A stretch of DNA of 64,000 nt from Vibrio tasmaniensis. GTDB taxonomy: Bacteria > Pseudomonadota > Gammaproteobacteria > Enterobacterales > Vibrionaceae. This document shows positions 48,830 through 59,447 of the stretch, in pieces. The DNA is taken from positions 248,001 to 312,000 of the forward strand of contig NZ_AP025510.1 of assembly GCF_024347635.1 (NCBI RefSeq). The letters run 5' to 3'. Each line of letters begins with the position of its first letter. Within the stretch, counting starts at the first letter, position 1. A program made the translations under genes and the position numbers. Under the pieces are notes generated by a model, which did not search any database, was not told the origin of the DNA, and saw only the letters and a list, made by a program, of their open reading frames with translations.

Positions 48830-51424
48830 ATGACTCTTTTACATAAACCTTCATTGCTAGCAGTGGCAATTGGTAGCTTGTTAACCACAAGCGCACACGC
48901 TGATTTGTTTATTTCACAATATGTGGAAGGCGGCAGCTACAACAAAGCGGTTGAGATTGCCAATAACGGCGATAGCAGCATGAATTTAGATGGTTATTCA
49001 CTGGCTAAGTCAGCGAACGGCAACGGATCATGGGGTGCCACTTTACCTTTGGATGGCCACGTTTTAGCGCCCGGTGAAGTACTTGTGGTTGCGCACACCA
49101 GCGCAAGTGACGAAATTAAAGCGGCAGCTGATATTCTTAACGCGTCGATTGCTAATCACAATGGTGACGATCCGCTGGCTATCTTGAATTCAGATGGTTC
49201 GGTGCACGATGTTGTCGGTTTGATGGGCGATGTGGACTGGGGTAAAGATGTTACTTTGGTTCGTGCTAAACAAACACCTTCTGCGACGTTTGATGCTTCA
49301 CATTGGGTATCGCTACCAAAGGACAACATTGAAGGATTAGGTTCACTAGACAATGTTGAGTTACCTGACGCGTTTGCTTGTACACAAGATGGCTCTGCTC
49401 CTGTATTCACGACTATTCAAGAGATCCAAGGTGAGGGCGCAACATCGCCGTTCATTGATGGCTACCCATACATCACTGACAATGAGTATTTCGTCAAAGG
49501 TGTTGTGAGTGCGGTGACTACAGGCATAACCAAAGGTTTCTACCTGCAAGCACTTGATGATGACTTCAATTCAAGCACTTCTGAAGGCCTATTTATTCAC
49601 ACCAACCAATCGAGCTCAGAACTGGCTGCGGGAGACGTAGTGTGTGTGAAAGGTAAGGTTCAAGAATACTACAGCCATACTCAGCTTAAAGTTGAAAACA
49701 ACCAATGGCTAAAACAGGGCGAACAACAAGCACCTGAAGCGACGGCGATTGAAGCCTTAGGCAGTGACGAGAGCTTCGCTGCAACACTTGAACGCCATGA
49801 AGGCATGTTGGTGAAAACAACCGAAGCGCTTGATATGCGTGTGACTCGTACCTTTGGTTATGATTACGCAGGTCGTCGTAACAACATGGTACTGGCACAT
49901 GAGCGCATTAACATGCAGCCGAACCAGCTTTTCGCAGCAGGTTCTGAAGATGCGAAACAACAAACGGCAAGCAACGCAGACCGTCGTCTTTTCGTTGAAA
50001 CCGATCAAAAAGCCGCTGACGGACAGGTTCCTTTCTATCCGGATTTTGGCCGTACCGATATTGATCAAGATGGTTCAACAGAAGACTACATCCGTATCGA
50101 TGACACCATTGTTGGTCTAGAAGGCGTACTGACCTACAGCTACGGTGAGTACCGTTTAATTGCGACTAACCAGATCTCGGCTGAAAACTTCGTTCGTAAC
50201 GATCCGCGTACCGACAAACCAGACATGGATGAAGGTGATCTACGTATCGCGACTTTCAATGTACTGAATTACTTCAACTCTCCATTTGGCGGTGATGCGA
50301 ATCAGCACGGCAACAACCGTGGCGCAAACACCATCACTGAGTTTGAAATGCAGCAAGAGAAGATTGTGAACGCGATTCTTCGTCTAGACGCTGACATCAT
50401 TGGTTTGATGGAAATTGAGAACAACGGCTTTGGTGAAGGTTCTGCCATTCAGCAGCTTGTGAATCAGTTGAATGACCGCATTGAGCGTAAGAAAGATCGT
50501 TATACGTTTGTCGCTGTCGATTCGAACGAAGATGGCGTAACCGACGAGATGGACTCGATTGGTACTGACGTAATCACAACGGGTGTTATCTACCGTAAGA
50601 AAGTGGTTAAGCTTAAAGACAGTCGTGTTATCGCGATGCCAAGCCAACAGGCGCCAGAAGTGTTAGACGATGCTGGTAAGGTGATTGAAGACGGTAAAAA
50701 CTACCAACGCAACTCATTGGCGCCAACCTTTAAAGTTAAAGGCACCAAAGAGAAAATCACCGTTGCGATTAACCACTTTAAATCGAAAGGTTCTAAGTGT
50801 TGGGAAGATGCAGCGCCTGTTGAACAGGGCGGCCAAGGTGGTGTTGATGCTGACAAGCAAGGTTCATGTGAGAACTTCCGTGTGGCTGCAGCAGTTGCAC
50901 TGGGTGAAGCACTAGACGGCATTAAAGGCCATAAAGTGATTCTGGGGGATATGAACTCGTACGGCATGGAAGACCCAATGCTGGTGCTAACCGATTACTC
51001 GGAAGAGAAATACGGTAAGCAAATCAAAGCGGCGCGTAATACTTACATTGATGGTGCTGAACAGTTTGGTGATAGCGGTGCGGTGATTACGAAGAACTAC
51101 GGTTACATCAATGCTGTGGCTCAAAAGCATCCAGACAGCTGGAGCTACTCATACAATGACGAAGTGGGCGCACTGGATCATCTGTTGATCAGCGACAGCC
51201 TAAAAGACATGGTGGTGGATGCAACTGACTGGCATATCAATGGTGGCGAGTCTAAGCTGCTTGACTACAACGAAGAGTTCAAAGGTGACCTACCTAAGTA
51301 CCAGGACCACTTCCGTTCATCGGATCACGATCCGGCGGTTCTTGAGCTTAAAGTCGGTGGTTCGTTTGGTTTCGGTGCGCTGATGTCACTGTTTGGTTTA
51401 GCGATGTGGCGTCGTCGTAAGTAA
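48830..51424 (+). CDS. Secreted ExeM/NucH-type nuclease with GlyGly-CTERM anchor
   Basis: Extracellular DNase-type protein of 864 residues. I start at ATG 48830 with AGGTG upstream. A signal peptide (about 1-24, ending SAHA) precedes a lamin-tail-like domain (25-150), then an OB-like region (190-320) and an endonuclease/exonuclease/phosphatase domain (about 460-830). The last has TFNVLNYFNS, LMEIENNG, NHFKSKGSKCW, ILGDMNSYG and SSDHDPAV, so all catalytic elements are present. The C-terminus GSFGFGALMSLFGLAMWRRRK is a GlyGly-CTERM sorting signal, cleaved by rhombosortase and linked to type II secretion (known family behaviour). Likely used to degrade extracellular DNA for nutrients or biofilm release. 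Confidence 0.93.
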   Translation: MTLLHKPSLLAVAIGSLLTTSAHADLFISQYVEGGSYNKAVEIANNGDSSMNLDGYSLAKSANGNGSWGATLPLDGHVLAPGEVLVVAHTSASDEIKAAADILNASIANHNGDDPLAILNSDGSVHDVVGLMGDVDWGKDVTLVRAKQTPSATFDASHWVSLPKDNIEGLGSLDNVELPDAFACTQDGSAPVFTTIQEIQGEGATSPFIDGYPYITDNEYFVKGVVSAVTTGITKGFYLQALDDDFNSSTSEGLFIHTNQSSSELAAGDVVCVKGKVQEYYSHTQLKVENNQWLKQGEQQAPEATAIEALGSDESFAATLERHEGMLVKTTEALDMRVTRTFGYDYAGRRNNMVLAHERINMQPNQLFAAGSEDAKQQTASNADRRLFVETDQKAADGQVPFYPDFGRTDIDQDGSTEDYIRIDDTIVGLEGVLTYSYGEYRLIATNQISAENFVRNDPRTDKPDMDEGDLRIATFNVLNYFNSPFGGDANQHGNNRGANTITEFEMQQEKIVNAILRLDADIIGLMEIENNGFGEGSAIQQLVNQLNDRIERKKDRYTFVAVDSNEDGVTDEMDSIGTDVITTGVIYRKKVVKLKDSRVIAMPSQQAPEVLDDAGKVIEDGKNYQRNSLAPTFKVKGTKEKITVAINHFKSKGSKCWEDAAPVEQGGQGGVDADKQGSCENFRVAAAVALGEALDGIKGHKVILGDMNSYGMEDPMLVLTDYSEEKYGKQIKAARNTYIDGAEQFGDSGAVITKNYGYINAVAQKHPDSWSYSYNDEVGALDHLLISDSLKDMVVDATDWHINGGESKLLDYNEEFKGDLPKYQDHFRSSDHDPAVLELKVGGSFGFGALMSLFGLAMWRRRK

Positions 51425-51444
51425 TAAGGCTTTTCGAGTCATAA

Positions 51445-51472
51445 TAAACCGCTACCTATAGGTAGCGGTTTA
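51445..51472. terminator. Bidirectional terminator nuclease/GGDEF-EAL
   Basis: Perfect 12-bp stem TAAACCGCTACC / GGTAGCGGTTTA with TATA loop between convergent genes. Confidence 0.85.
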
Positions 51473-51476
51473 TATT

Positions 51477-53987
51477 TTAGTTACTTATGGATTCCATTTT
51501 TTCAAGGTCGTATTGGCGAATTTGTACCGCTTTTTCCAGTGGGACTGGTTTTGAAAACAAGTACCCTTGAACAATGTCACATCCATATTGTTTAACATAT
51601 TCTAGTTGTTCAATGGTTTCGACACCTTCAGCGACGGTTCTTGTTCCTGTAGACCGCCCAATTGCGACAATGCTTTTTAATAGTTCATGAGCGGTATTCG
51701 ATTCTGAAAGTTGCCAAATAAAGCTACGATCTATTTTAATTTCATGAATAGGAAGTAATGACAAATACTTCAACGAAGAGTACCCAGTACCAAAATCATC
51801 TAAGGCCAAGTGATACCCTTTACTACGAAGTTGATACGCAACTTTTGCTACCTCTTCCGGATTTTTTAGCATGATGCCTTCGGTGGCTTCTAGGCATATA
51901 TGGGATGGGTTTATACCGTAGCGCTCTGTTATTTTTATGATATTTTCAGCAAAGTTTGTTTCACTAATTTGAACTGGTGATAAGTTCAGTGCCAGTAATA
52001 TAGGCGCATCGTCTGGAAAGTCGAGTTCTGAATACTGTTGGTAGGCTAATTCAATAAAATACCAACCTAATGCGCGTATATGACCACTGACTTCAGCTAC
52101 GGAGATAAATTCATCAGGGTAAACGTTACCCAATGTTGGGCTTTTCCATCGAGCTAGCGCTTCTATTCCCCATAACCTTCCAGACTGTAAGCAATACTGA
52201 GGCTGATAATCTAAATAAATTTCTTTTCTTTCTATAGCGGTCAGTAAATTGTCTTCAATCAGAAACTTACGTTGATTTTTCGCAGAGGTTTTTGATGAGA
52301 AAATAGCACAGTTTGCTTTGCCTTCTGATTTCACAGAATGGAGCATAATATCAGAGCTTGCGAGTAACTCATCGACAGTGCGCCCGTGATCGGGATACAC
52401 GGCGGCACCTAAGCTAAAACTGATATCAAATTCATGCTCAAAACATTGATACTTGGTCGCAAGTTCATCATGAAATAGTTTCATGACGCTTTCTGCCTGT
52501 TTTAGGCTGTTTAGAGCAGGGAAAGTAACAATAAATTCATCACCTCCGAACCGGAACACTTCTGAAAAATTAGGGCATACTTTTTTAAGCGTTTGAGATA
52601 TCTGTATTAAGAGTTCGTCCCCAACACTGTGTCCGTAGTAGTCGTTGATGTTTTTAAAGTTATCTACATCAATAAAACAGACAAGAAATTTATCGTCATC
52701 TGATTGAGTTTTGGCTAGCTCTTTCTCCATATAGATTTCAAAAAAGTGTCGATTAAAAAGCCCAGTCAGTTGGTCATGATTAGCAAAGTGATTTAGCGTG
52801 CTGTTGGCAGTATTGAGCTTTTCAAAGTCAGATTGAATTTCAGCTTGATAAGATTCAAAGCGACGAGAAACTAGAGTGCTTACATAATATGAGAGTAGTC
52901 CGACTAATAGAACGACTATGCTATACATGAGTGCTAAGCGATTTAGCTCATCATTTCTTTTTTCAATCAACTCGGCATTTTTTTTAGCAACAAGTCTTTC
53001 TAATGCAGTGACACTAAAGCTCGCGCCTATCGTCCAGCCCCAAGTACTATTTTTGACGACATAACTAAGATTTTCTTGCGAATAATTGTTGGCAGCTAAG
53101 TGTCTAACATAGACATCCGATTGTTCTAACAGCGCGACGGCTTGAGTGCGGAATTGTATGTTTTTAATGTTATGGGTATTAGTGCCAATAAAGCTAGGGG
53201 TGGTATGAGCCAGCACATCGCCTTTAGTGTCGATAACGTAGAAGTTACTCTGTTGACCAATTTGAAGCTGACTTAACCATTCGAGCACGTCACTTTGAAT
53301 GTCTGCCTGGACATCTGTAGTAAAGTCACTCGTACCTATGTACCAGTTATATGGCGGGAAATTAACGATATAGCCGATTTTTTCATACTGTTTTACGAAT
53401 GAATTCGGTTTTAGAAACCACCATTTATGAAAGCCTTCTTTTTCTTTAATCGCTTTTTTCGTTAATTCCTGAGCAACAAAGTGTCCTTTAGCATCTTGAA
53501 ACTCCCATTTAGAGGTTCCTTGCATGCTAGGAAAAACAGGGTGAAAAATAACAGTTCCATCATGGTGATAAATAAAAGGGTAACCACGACCGTCATTGAA
53601 TCTGTAGCTTTTCAAACTCGATCGAACCAAGGTTGTAAACTCTTGTTCACTTAATTGCGGGTTGTCTGTATACAGTTGATTTAGTATGGAGTGAATGCGG
53701 AGAGTATGAGTTTTTATACTGTCGCGTAGCGTAGTTATTGTTGTTTCTTCTAAATAGTTGAGTTGCTTATTTACATAGTTGACTTGAGATTTTAAATAGG
53801 CTTTTTTTTCTTCAACAATATCAGACTCTATGTGAGTGATTTCTTGATTGGTTCGTCGATAACTATCATTGACCGATAACGAAAAGACGATAATCGAAAA
53901 TAGAACCACAGTTATAGTCGGTATGTAACGAATTAGGTAGACGAGCTTGTTCTCTTTCATTTTTCTATTAAAGGTCAGTAAATTCAC
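51477..53987 (-). CDS. Membrane Cache-GGDEF-EAL cyclic-di-GMP protein
   Basis: 836-residue inner-membrane signalling protein. The order is helix 1 (about 17-38), a large periplasmic double-Cache-like sensor (about 45-335, with IYHHDGTVIFHP and YVVKNSTWGWTIGASF), helix 2 (about 350-372), GGDEF (about 400-565) and EAL (about 575-825). The cyclase motif GGDEF is intact at 481-485 and the phosphodiesterase motif EAL at 609-611, with DDFGTGYSSL further on, so both activities are possible. The GGDEF domain's later AK..GRN-like segment is divergent (VKSEGKAN). Codon use is AT-rich relative to the core genes. The ligand is unknown. Confidence 0.93.
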   Translation of the reverse strand: MNLLTFNRKMKENKLVYLIRYIPTITVVLFSIIVFSLSVNDSYRRTNQEITHIESDIVEEKKAYLKSQVNYVNKQLNYLEETTITTLRDSIKTHTLRIHSILNQLYTDNPQLSEQEFTTLVRSSLKSYRFNDGRGYPFIYHHDGTVIFHPVFPSMQGTSKWEFQDAKGHFVAQELTKKAIKEKEGFHKWWFLKPNSFVKQYEKIGYIVNFPPYNWYIGTSDFTTDVQADIQSDVLEWLSQLQIGQQSNFYVIDTKGDVLAHTTPSFIGTNTHNIKNIQFRTQAVALLEQSDVYVRHLAANNYSQENLSYVVKNSTWGWTIGASFSVTALERLVAKKNAELIEKRNDELNRLALMYSIVVLLVGLLSYYVSTLVSRRFESYQAEIQSDFEKLNTANSTLNHFANHDQLTGLFNRHFFEIYMEKELAKTQSDDDKFLVCFIDVDNFKNINDYYGHSVGDELLIQISQTLKKVCPNFSEVFRFGGDEFIVTFPALNSLKQAESVMKLFHDELATKYQCFEHEFDISFSLGAAVYPDHGRTVDELLASSDIMLHSVKSEGKANCAIFSSKTSAKNQRKFLIEDNLLTAIERKEIYLDYQPQYCLQSGRLWGIEALARWKSPTLGNVYPDEFISVAEVSGHIRALGWYFIELAYQQYSELDFPDDAPILLALNLSPVQISETNFAENIIKITERYGINPSHICLEATEGIMLKNPEEVAKVAYQLRSKGYHLALDDFGTGYSSLKYLSLLPIHEIKIDRSFIWQLSESNTAHELLKSIVAIGRSTGTRTVAEGVETIEQLEYVKQYGCDIVQGYLFSKPVPLEKAVQIRQYDLEKMESISN

Positions 53988-54311
53988 ACTAATGATAACT
54001 CAAACAATTATTTATTGAGTTGTTGTTTGTTACAAAAAAAGAACTGTATCATAAATAACATGTAACTTTGTGTGGTTTTTGTTTTGATGGGAGCTTTGAC
54101 GTGGATGGGAGGCATCTGTTGTATTGAGAAGACAAAGTAAATAACTCTGGCTTCATTGCCAGTAACGTTTATGTATTTGTAGTGTAAAGTCATCAGGGCA
54201 GCGAAAGCTGATTTTCTTTTTGTCATTTTCACTTGCCTTTCTTGCTTTATATTGCACAATACCGCCCCTATATCTTCCAATTATTTAGTATTTAGCAAAC
54301 GATTTCGACCC

Positions 54312-54890
54312 ATGTTACTTATCATCGATAACTACGACTCTTTTACCTATAACTTGTATCAGTATTTCTGTGAGTTAGGGGTAACTGTAAAAGTTGTACG
54401 CAACGATGAGATTGATATTACGGGTATTGAAGCACTAAATCCTAGCCATCTTGTTATCTCGCCGGGTCCTTGTACGCCCGATGATGCGGGCATTTCGCTA
54501 CAGGTGATTGAACACTTCGTAGGTAAGCTGCCGATCTTAGGTGTGTGTCTTGGTCATCAAGCCATTGCTCAAGTCTTTGGTGGTGAAGTGGTGAGAGCCA
54601 GACAAGTGATGCACGGTAAAACCTCTCCAATACGCCACAATGGTAAGAGCGTTTTTCAAGGGCTTAATAACCCTCTAACTGTGACACGTTACCATTCCCT
54701 AGTGGTGAAAAATGGCACGCTACCTGACTGCTTTGAACTGACGTCTTGGACGGAATTTGAAGATGGCAGTATGGATGAGATTATGGGGTATCAACACAAA
54801 ACCTTGCCGATTGATGCCGTCCAATTTCACCCTGAATCGATTAAAACAGAGCAAGGACACCAGCTTCTCGCTAACTTCTTAGCGCGTTGA
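54312..54890 (+). CDS. pabA: Anthranilate/aminodeoxychorismate synthase component II (PabA)
   Basis: The glutamine amidotransferase subunit that supplies ammonia for p-aminobenzoate (folate) synthesis. The start ATG 54312 gives the canonical [19 protein letters not shown]. The 192 residues have the class I triad: Cys in [11 protein letters not shown] near 75-85 and His-Glu in QFHPESI near 174-180. Next to argD as in E. coli (pabA...argD-crp), which supports PabA over TrpG. Confidence 0.94.
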   Translation: MLLIIDNYDSFTYNLYQYFCELGVTVKVVRNDEIDITGIEALNPSHLVISPGPCTPDDAGISLQVIEHFVGKLPILGVCLGHQAIAQVFGGEVVRARQVMHGKTSPIRHNGKSVFQGLNNPLTVTRYHSLVVKNGTLPDCFELTSWTEFEDGSMDEIMGYQHKTLPIDAVQFHPESIKTEQGHQLLANFLAR

Positions 54891-55355
54891 GTGTTTAAAT
54901 TCGACCCTTTCTCCATCTAAATAAGCCAGTCAAACCTGTTAGTCCATTCGTTAAGCGTTTAAATTCGGGCGCGCCGCGTCTCATACTCCTCTGACGCTGA
55001 TCACTTTTTATAACATTTCTCTCTCTTCAGGCTAAGTTTTTAGCCTATGCAAAATTATTCGCCTTATTTCGTCTCGACCTCAATATACCGCAATGCCAGT
55101 AAGGCTTTGCTGTTGCCTGTGATGCGTTTAGGTAAAAAAAGCTTCATAAAACAGATTAATTGATGCATAAATAGTCATGGATAGTGACGTTTAGCTGGTT
55201 GTTAGGGATGGCTAAAGAATAATCTACTATTGAAAACGTTAATTAAATGTAAATATAATGCTGCAGCGGGATTATGGCGAGAGAAAATATCTTTGTCTCA
55301 CTTATGAACCAGTACGCTTATTTGCGAAGCTTGCGGTATCGAAAAGGAATGTACG
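54891..55355. other. pabA-argD spacer
   Basis: A 465-bp gap. It contains an 11-bp direct repeat GTTTAAATTCG (54893-54903 and 54958-54968), a short GC-rich patch GGCGCGCCGCG (54968-54978), a 7-bp hairpin AGGCTAA-GTTT-TTAGCCT (55029-55046), and an ARG-box-like sequence. No open frame with support. Confidence 0.5.
55162..55179. promoter_or_regulatory. Candidate ARG box upstream of argD
   Basis: TGCAT-AAAT-AGTCA (55164-55177) matches the ArgR consensus TGAAT-WWWW-ATTCA at 12 of 14 positions. A weak half-box TGACG starts exactly 21 bp later (55185), at the usual spacing for a pair. It is about 180 bp before argD. Confidence 0.55.
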
Positions 55356-56567
55356 ATGACAGTGGAAAAAAAAGTAGAACGTAGTCTGTTTAATGAGGTG
55401 ATGGTGCCTTGTTATAACCCAATGGAAATGATCCCGGTAAAAGGGGAAGGCGCACGCGTTTGGGACCAACAAGGCCGAGAGTATATCGACTTTGCTGGTG
55501 GTATCGCTGTGAGCTGTTTGGGTCACTGTCACCCAGCAATGGTTAACGCAGTTACTGAGCAAGCAAACAAGATTTGGCATTTAAGTAATGTAATGACCAA
55601 TGAACCTGCATTGCGTCTAGCGAAGAAGCTAACAGACGTATGTTTTGCAGAGAAAGTATTCTTTGCTAACTCTGGTGCTGAAGCGAACGAAGCCGCATTG
55701 AAGCTAGCTCGTCGTTGGGCAGCAGATGTTCACGGTCCTGAGAAATCTGAAATCATTGCATTCAAACAAGGTTTCCACGGTCGTACTTTCTTTACCGTAA
55801 CGGTCGGTGGTCAAGAAGCTTACTCTGATGGCTTCGGTCCTAAACCGGGCGATGTTACTCACCTGCCTTACAACGATATTGCAGCGCTAGAAGCACACAT
55901 CTCAGATCGCACATGTGCAATCATGATGGAACCTCTGCAAGGCGAGGGCGGTATCATCTCTCCAACATCTGAGTTCGTGAACACGGTTCGTGAACTGTGT
56001 GACAAACACAATGCGCTGCTTATCTTCGATGAAGTGCAAACAGGTAATGGCCGTACTGGTAATTTCTATGCTTATCAAGGTCTAGGCGTAACACCAGACA
56101 TCTTGAGCACAGCAAAATCTCTAGGTGGTGGTTTCCCTATCGGCGCAATGCTAACAACGTCTGAACTTGCGACACACCTAAAAGTGGGTACGCACGGTTC
56201 TACTTACGGTGGTAACCCACTGGCGTGTGCCGTTGCTGAAGCGGTTGTTGACGTAGTAAGCCAACCTGAAACGTTGGCTGGCGTGAAAGAACGCGAAGCA
56301 CTATTCCGTGATGGTTTAGCTAAGATTAACGACAAATACCAAATATTCAGTGAAGTTCGTGGTAAAGGCCTATTGCTAGGCGCTGCGCTTAATGATGCAT
56401 GGCAAGGTCGTGCTCGTGATGTATTAGTAGCAGCAGGCGAACAAGGCTTGATGGTACTGGTTGCGGGTGCAAACGTGGTTCGTTTCACACCATCACTGGT
56501 TATCACTACACAAGAAATTGAAGAAGGTTTATCAAAACTAGACAAAGCAATCGCTACGCTAGTTTAG
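55356..56567 (+). CDS. argD: Acetylornithine/succinylornithine aminotransferase ArgD/AstC
   Basis: PLP aminotransferase that works in arginine synthesis (N-acetylornithine) and in the succinyl degradation route (succinylornithine). The 403 residues carry [17 protein letters not shown] near 104-120, [12 protein letters not shown] near 224-235 and the PLP lysine in [15 protein letters not shown] near 251-265. astA and astD follow in the same direction, so the protein probably serves both roles, as known in Vibrio and Pseudomonas relatives. Confidence 0.94.
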   Translation: MTVEKKVERSLFNEVMVPCYNPMEMIPVKGEGARVWDQQGREYIDFAGGIAVSCLGHCHPAMVNAVTEQANKIWHLSNVMTNEPALRLAKKLTDVCFAEKVFFANSGAEANEAALKLARRWAADVHGPEKSEIIAFKQGFHGRTFFTVTVGGQEAYSDGFGPKPGDVTHLPYNDIAALEAHISDRTCAIMMEPLQGEGGIISPTSEFVNTVRELCDKHNALLIFDEVQTGNGRTGNFYAYQGLGVTPDILSTAKSLGGGFPIGAMLTTSELATHLKVGTHGSTYGGNPLACAVAEAVVDVVSQPETLAGVKEREALFRDGLAKINDKYQIFSEVRGKGLLLGAALNDAWQGRARDVLVAAGEQGLMVLVAGANVVRFTPSLVITTQEIEEGLSKLDKAIATLV

Positions 56568-56674
56568 CCTGAGCGGCGTCATAGGAATGATCGCCATTAG
56601 AGCGATCCCATGACGTACTGCTAAAGGCCCAAGATTCTCGTTTTGGGCCTGTTTTGCATCTGGAGGGAATATTG

Positions 56675-57694
56675 ATGCTAGTTGTTCGCCCAATAAAATT
56701 ATCTGATTACGATGCTTTGCATACCTGCGCGGTTGAATCTGGTCACGGATTCACATCTCTTCCGGTTAACGAAGAACTGTTAACCAACCGTATTACTCAT
56801 TCTGAATACAGCTTTGCTAAACAAGATGTGAGTGAACCTGGTGATGAAGGCTACCTAATGGTTGGCTTCGACACTGAAACGGGAGAAGTCGCAGGCACGA
56901 CGGGCATCGAAGCCTCAATTGGCTGGGATGTTCCGTTTTACTCTTACCACATCAGCAAAGTGGTTCACTCATCGCAAAAGCTTGGCGTTAATAACGTCGT
57001 TAAGCTGCTGACTTTCGGTAATAACTACACCGGATGCAGTGAGATCTGCACACTGTTCTTGCGTCCAGCTTTCCGTGGTGGATTGAATGGTCGTTTGATG
57101 TCTAAGTGTCGCTTCTTGATCATGGCAGAGCACCCAGAGCGTTTCTCAAAAACCATTTTTGCTGAGATGCGTGGCGTATCCGATGCAGAAGGTAATTCTC
57201 CTTTCTGGCAATGGCTGCAAGATCATTTCTTCTCGATTGATTTTACGCTCGCCGATTACCTAACGGGTATTGGTAAGAAAGGCTTCATTGCTGACTTAAT
57301 GCCGAAGCTACCTATCTATGTGAACCTACTGAGCAAAGAAGCTCAGGCAGTAATTGGAGAGGTTCATGACAATACGCGCCCTGCACTTAAGTTGCTGGAG
57401 CGTGAAGGTTTCACCAATCGTGGTTATGTCGACATCTTTGATGGGGGCCCAACGGTTGAGTGTGACCTAAGAAATATCGAATCAGTGCGTCATGCAATTC
57501 GAGCTCAAGTGACAATTGCAGAGCATTCAAGCTCTAAAGACTTCCTAATTGGTAATACCTCGTTTGAGAACTTCCGCGCAGTAGCCGCGAAAGGCGCGTA
57601 TGACCAAGCAAGCGACACAGTGATTTTATCATCTGAAGTAGCAAGCGCTCTTGAAGTAAAAGAAGGCGAATTCGTTCGCATGTTGGCTCAATAA
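56675..57694 (+). CDS. astA: Arginine N-succinyltransferase AstA
   Basis: AstA transfers succinyl from succinyl-CoA to arginine, the first step of the AST degradation path. The start at 56675 follows GGAGGG; 339 residues (E. coli 344). N-terminal MLVVRPIKLSDYDAL and central SEICTLFLRPAFRGGLNGRL (near 122-141) are typical. Lies 107 bp after argD and 39 bp before astD. Confidence 0.95.
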   Translation: MLVVRPIKLSDYDALHTCAVESGHGFTSLPVNEELLTNRITHSEYSFAKQDVSEPGDEGYLMVGFDTETGEVAGTTGIEASIGWDVPFYSYHISKVVHSSQKLGVNNVVKLLTFGNNYTGCSEICTLFLRPAFRGGLNGRLMSKCRFLIMAEHPERFSKTIFAEMRGVSDAEGNSPFWQWLQDHFFSIDFTLADYLTGIGKKGFIADLMPKLPIYVNLLSKEAQAVIGEVHDNTRPALKLLEREGFTNRGYVDIFDGGPTVECDLRNIESVRHAIRAQVTIAEHSSSKDFLIGNTSFENFRAVAAKGAYDQASDTVILSSEVASALEVKEGEFVRMLAQ

Positions 57695-57733
57695 GAGCGG
57701 CGATTATCTGTCGAAGATTTTAAGGATAGAAGT

Positions 57734-59191
57734 ATGACTCAGTGGATAGCAGGACAGTGGGTGGCAGGTCAAGGCGACGCCATGACATCAGTAAGCCCAT
57801 ACAACAATGAAGTGGTGTGGCAAGGCGATAGTGCAACGCCCGCGCAGGTTGAATCTGCAGTGGCATCGGCTCGTGAAGCCTTCTTAGTTTGGAAAAAACT
57901 GAGCTTTGCAGAGCGTGAAGCGATCGTGTTGAATTTTGCTGAGAAGGTAAAAGAGAACAGCGAAGAAATTGCACAGATTATTGCAAAAGAGACGGGCAAA
58001 CCGATTTGGGAAACTCGCACTGAAGCGGGTGCGATGGCGGGTAAGATCGCTATCTCAATCCGTGCTTACCACGAACGTACGGGTGAAGCTTCACGTGAAG
58101 CCGCAGGCAACCAAATCGTACTGCGTCATCGTCCATTAGGCGTAATGGCGGTATTTGGTCCTTACAACTTCCCAGGTCACCTACCTAACGGTCATATTGT
58201 TCCTGCACTGCTATCGGGAAATACCGTGGTCTTTAAGCCGTCAGAGCAGACGCCTTGGACGGGTGAATTTGCGATGAAACTATGGCAAGAAGCAGGCCTT
58301 CCTGCTGGCGTGATTAACCTAGTACAAGGCGCCAAAGAGACAGGTATCGCACTAGCCGATGCTAAAGGTCTTGATGGCGTGCTATTTACGGGTAGTGCTA
58401 ATACTGGTCATATCCTTCACCGTCAATTCGCAGGTCAACCGGGCAAGATGCTGGCGCTAGAGATGGGTGGCAACAACCCTATGGTGATCAGTGATCAATT
58501 TGGTGATGCTGACGCGACGGTTTATACCATTATCCAATCGGCGTTCATCAGTGCAGGTCAACGTTGTACATGTGCACGTCGCCTGTATGTGCCTGTTGGT
58601 GAAAAGGGCGATATGCTGCTAGATAAACTGGTCGCAGCTACGCAAAAGATTCGTGTCGATCAGCCTTTCGCTGAACCAGCACCCTTCATGGGGCCACAAA
58701 TCTCTGAAGCGGCAGCTAAGTTCATTCTGGACGCGCAAGCTAATTTGCAATCGCTAGGTGGTGTTAGCCTAGTTGAAGCAAAAGCGGGTGAAGCGGCGTT
58801 TGTTTCTCCGGGCATTATCGATGCAACGAATATTGCTGAACTGCCAGATGAAGAGTACTTCGGTCCATTGCTACAAGTGATTCGTTACCAATCGCTAGAG
58901 CAAGCGGTTGAGTTAGCTAACGACACTCGTTTTGGTTTGTCTGCTGGCTTAGTTTCAACAGATGATTCTGAATGGGAATACTTCGTTGACCATATCCGTG
59001 CGGGCATTGTTAACCGTAACCGCCAACTAACAGGCGCAAGTGGTGATGCACCATTCGGTGGCCCGGGTGCTTCAGGCAACCTACGCCCAAGTGCTTACTA
59101 TGCGGCTGACTACTGTGCTTACCCAATGGCGTCAATGGAAGGTGGTGAAACTCAACTGCCAGCTACGTTTAGCCCAGGTATTGAGCTGTAG
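57734..59191 (+). CDS. astD: Succinylglutamate semialdehyde dehydrogenase AstD
   Basis: AstD oxidises N-succinylglutamate semialdehyde with NAD. The 485 residues (E. coli 492) have the aldehyde dehydrogenase signatures: [15 protein letters not shown] near 140-154, LFTGSANTG near 217-225, the Glu in [12 protein letters not shown] near 239-250, and the catalytic Cys in [15 protein letters not shown] near 275-289. Third gene of argD-astA-astD; astB and astE are not in this window. Confidence 0.96.
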   Translation: MTQWIAGQWVAGQGDAMTSVSPYNNEVVWQGDSATPAQVESAVASAREAFLVWKKLSFAEREAIVLNFAEKVKENSEEIAQIIAKETGKPIWETRTEAGAMAGKIAISIRAYHERTGEASREAAGNQIVLRHRPLGVMAVFGPYNFPGHLPNGHIVPALLSGNTVVFKPSEQTPWTGEFAMKLWQEAGLPAGVINLVQGAKETGIALADAKGLDGVLFTGSANTGHILHRQFAGQPGKMLALEMGGNNPMVISDQFGDADATVYTIIQSAFISAGQRCTCARRLYVPVGEKGDMLLDKLVAATQKIRVDQPFAEPAPFMGPQISEAAAKFILDAQANLQSLGGVSLVEAKAGEAAFVSPGIIDATNIAELPDEEYFGPLLQVIRYQSLEQAVELANDTRFGLSAGLVSTDDSEWEYFVDHIRAGIVNRNRQLTGASGDAPFGGPGASGNLRPSAYYAADYCAYPMASMEGGETQLPATFSPGIEL

Positions 59192-59278
59192 TTTTTGCTT
59201 TTAAGCTATAACTTGATGAATCACAAGCTTATGAGCTCTAGGTTCATGAATAACAGATTCATTGGTTAATTGTGTAAT

Positions 59279-59306
59279 AAGGAAGTGGTGTTATCGCTTC
59301 CTTTTT
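59279..59306 (+). terminator. argD-astAD terminator
   Basis: AAGGAAG, 11-nt loop, CTTCCTT then TTTC, 88 nt after the astD stop. Confidence 0.7.
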
Positions 59307-59447
59307 CTATCACGTCCGACACCTAGATAGGGCGGAAGAAAATAATAAAAAAGTATGTCACAGGCTGATGGCTGCTGACTCTGTGTCCAGCCTCTCCCTC
59401 TCTAATCCAAATTACTAGCTTGCTAGAACCTCTGACAAGGAGTCACC

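Noticed and set aside
54008..54280. 90-codon open frame on the minus strand between the GGDEF-EAL gene and pabA
   Set aside because: AT-driven open frame with no recognisable family or domain; overlaps the pabA upstream region. An internal ATG has an AGG-like site, so it is not fully excluded.
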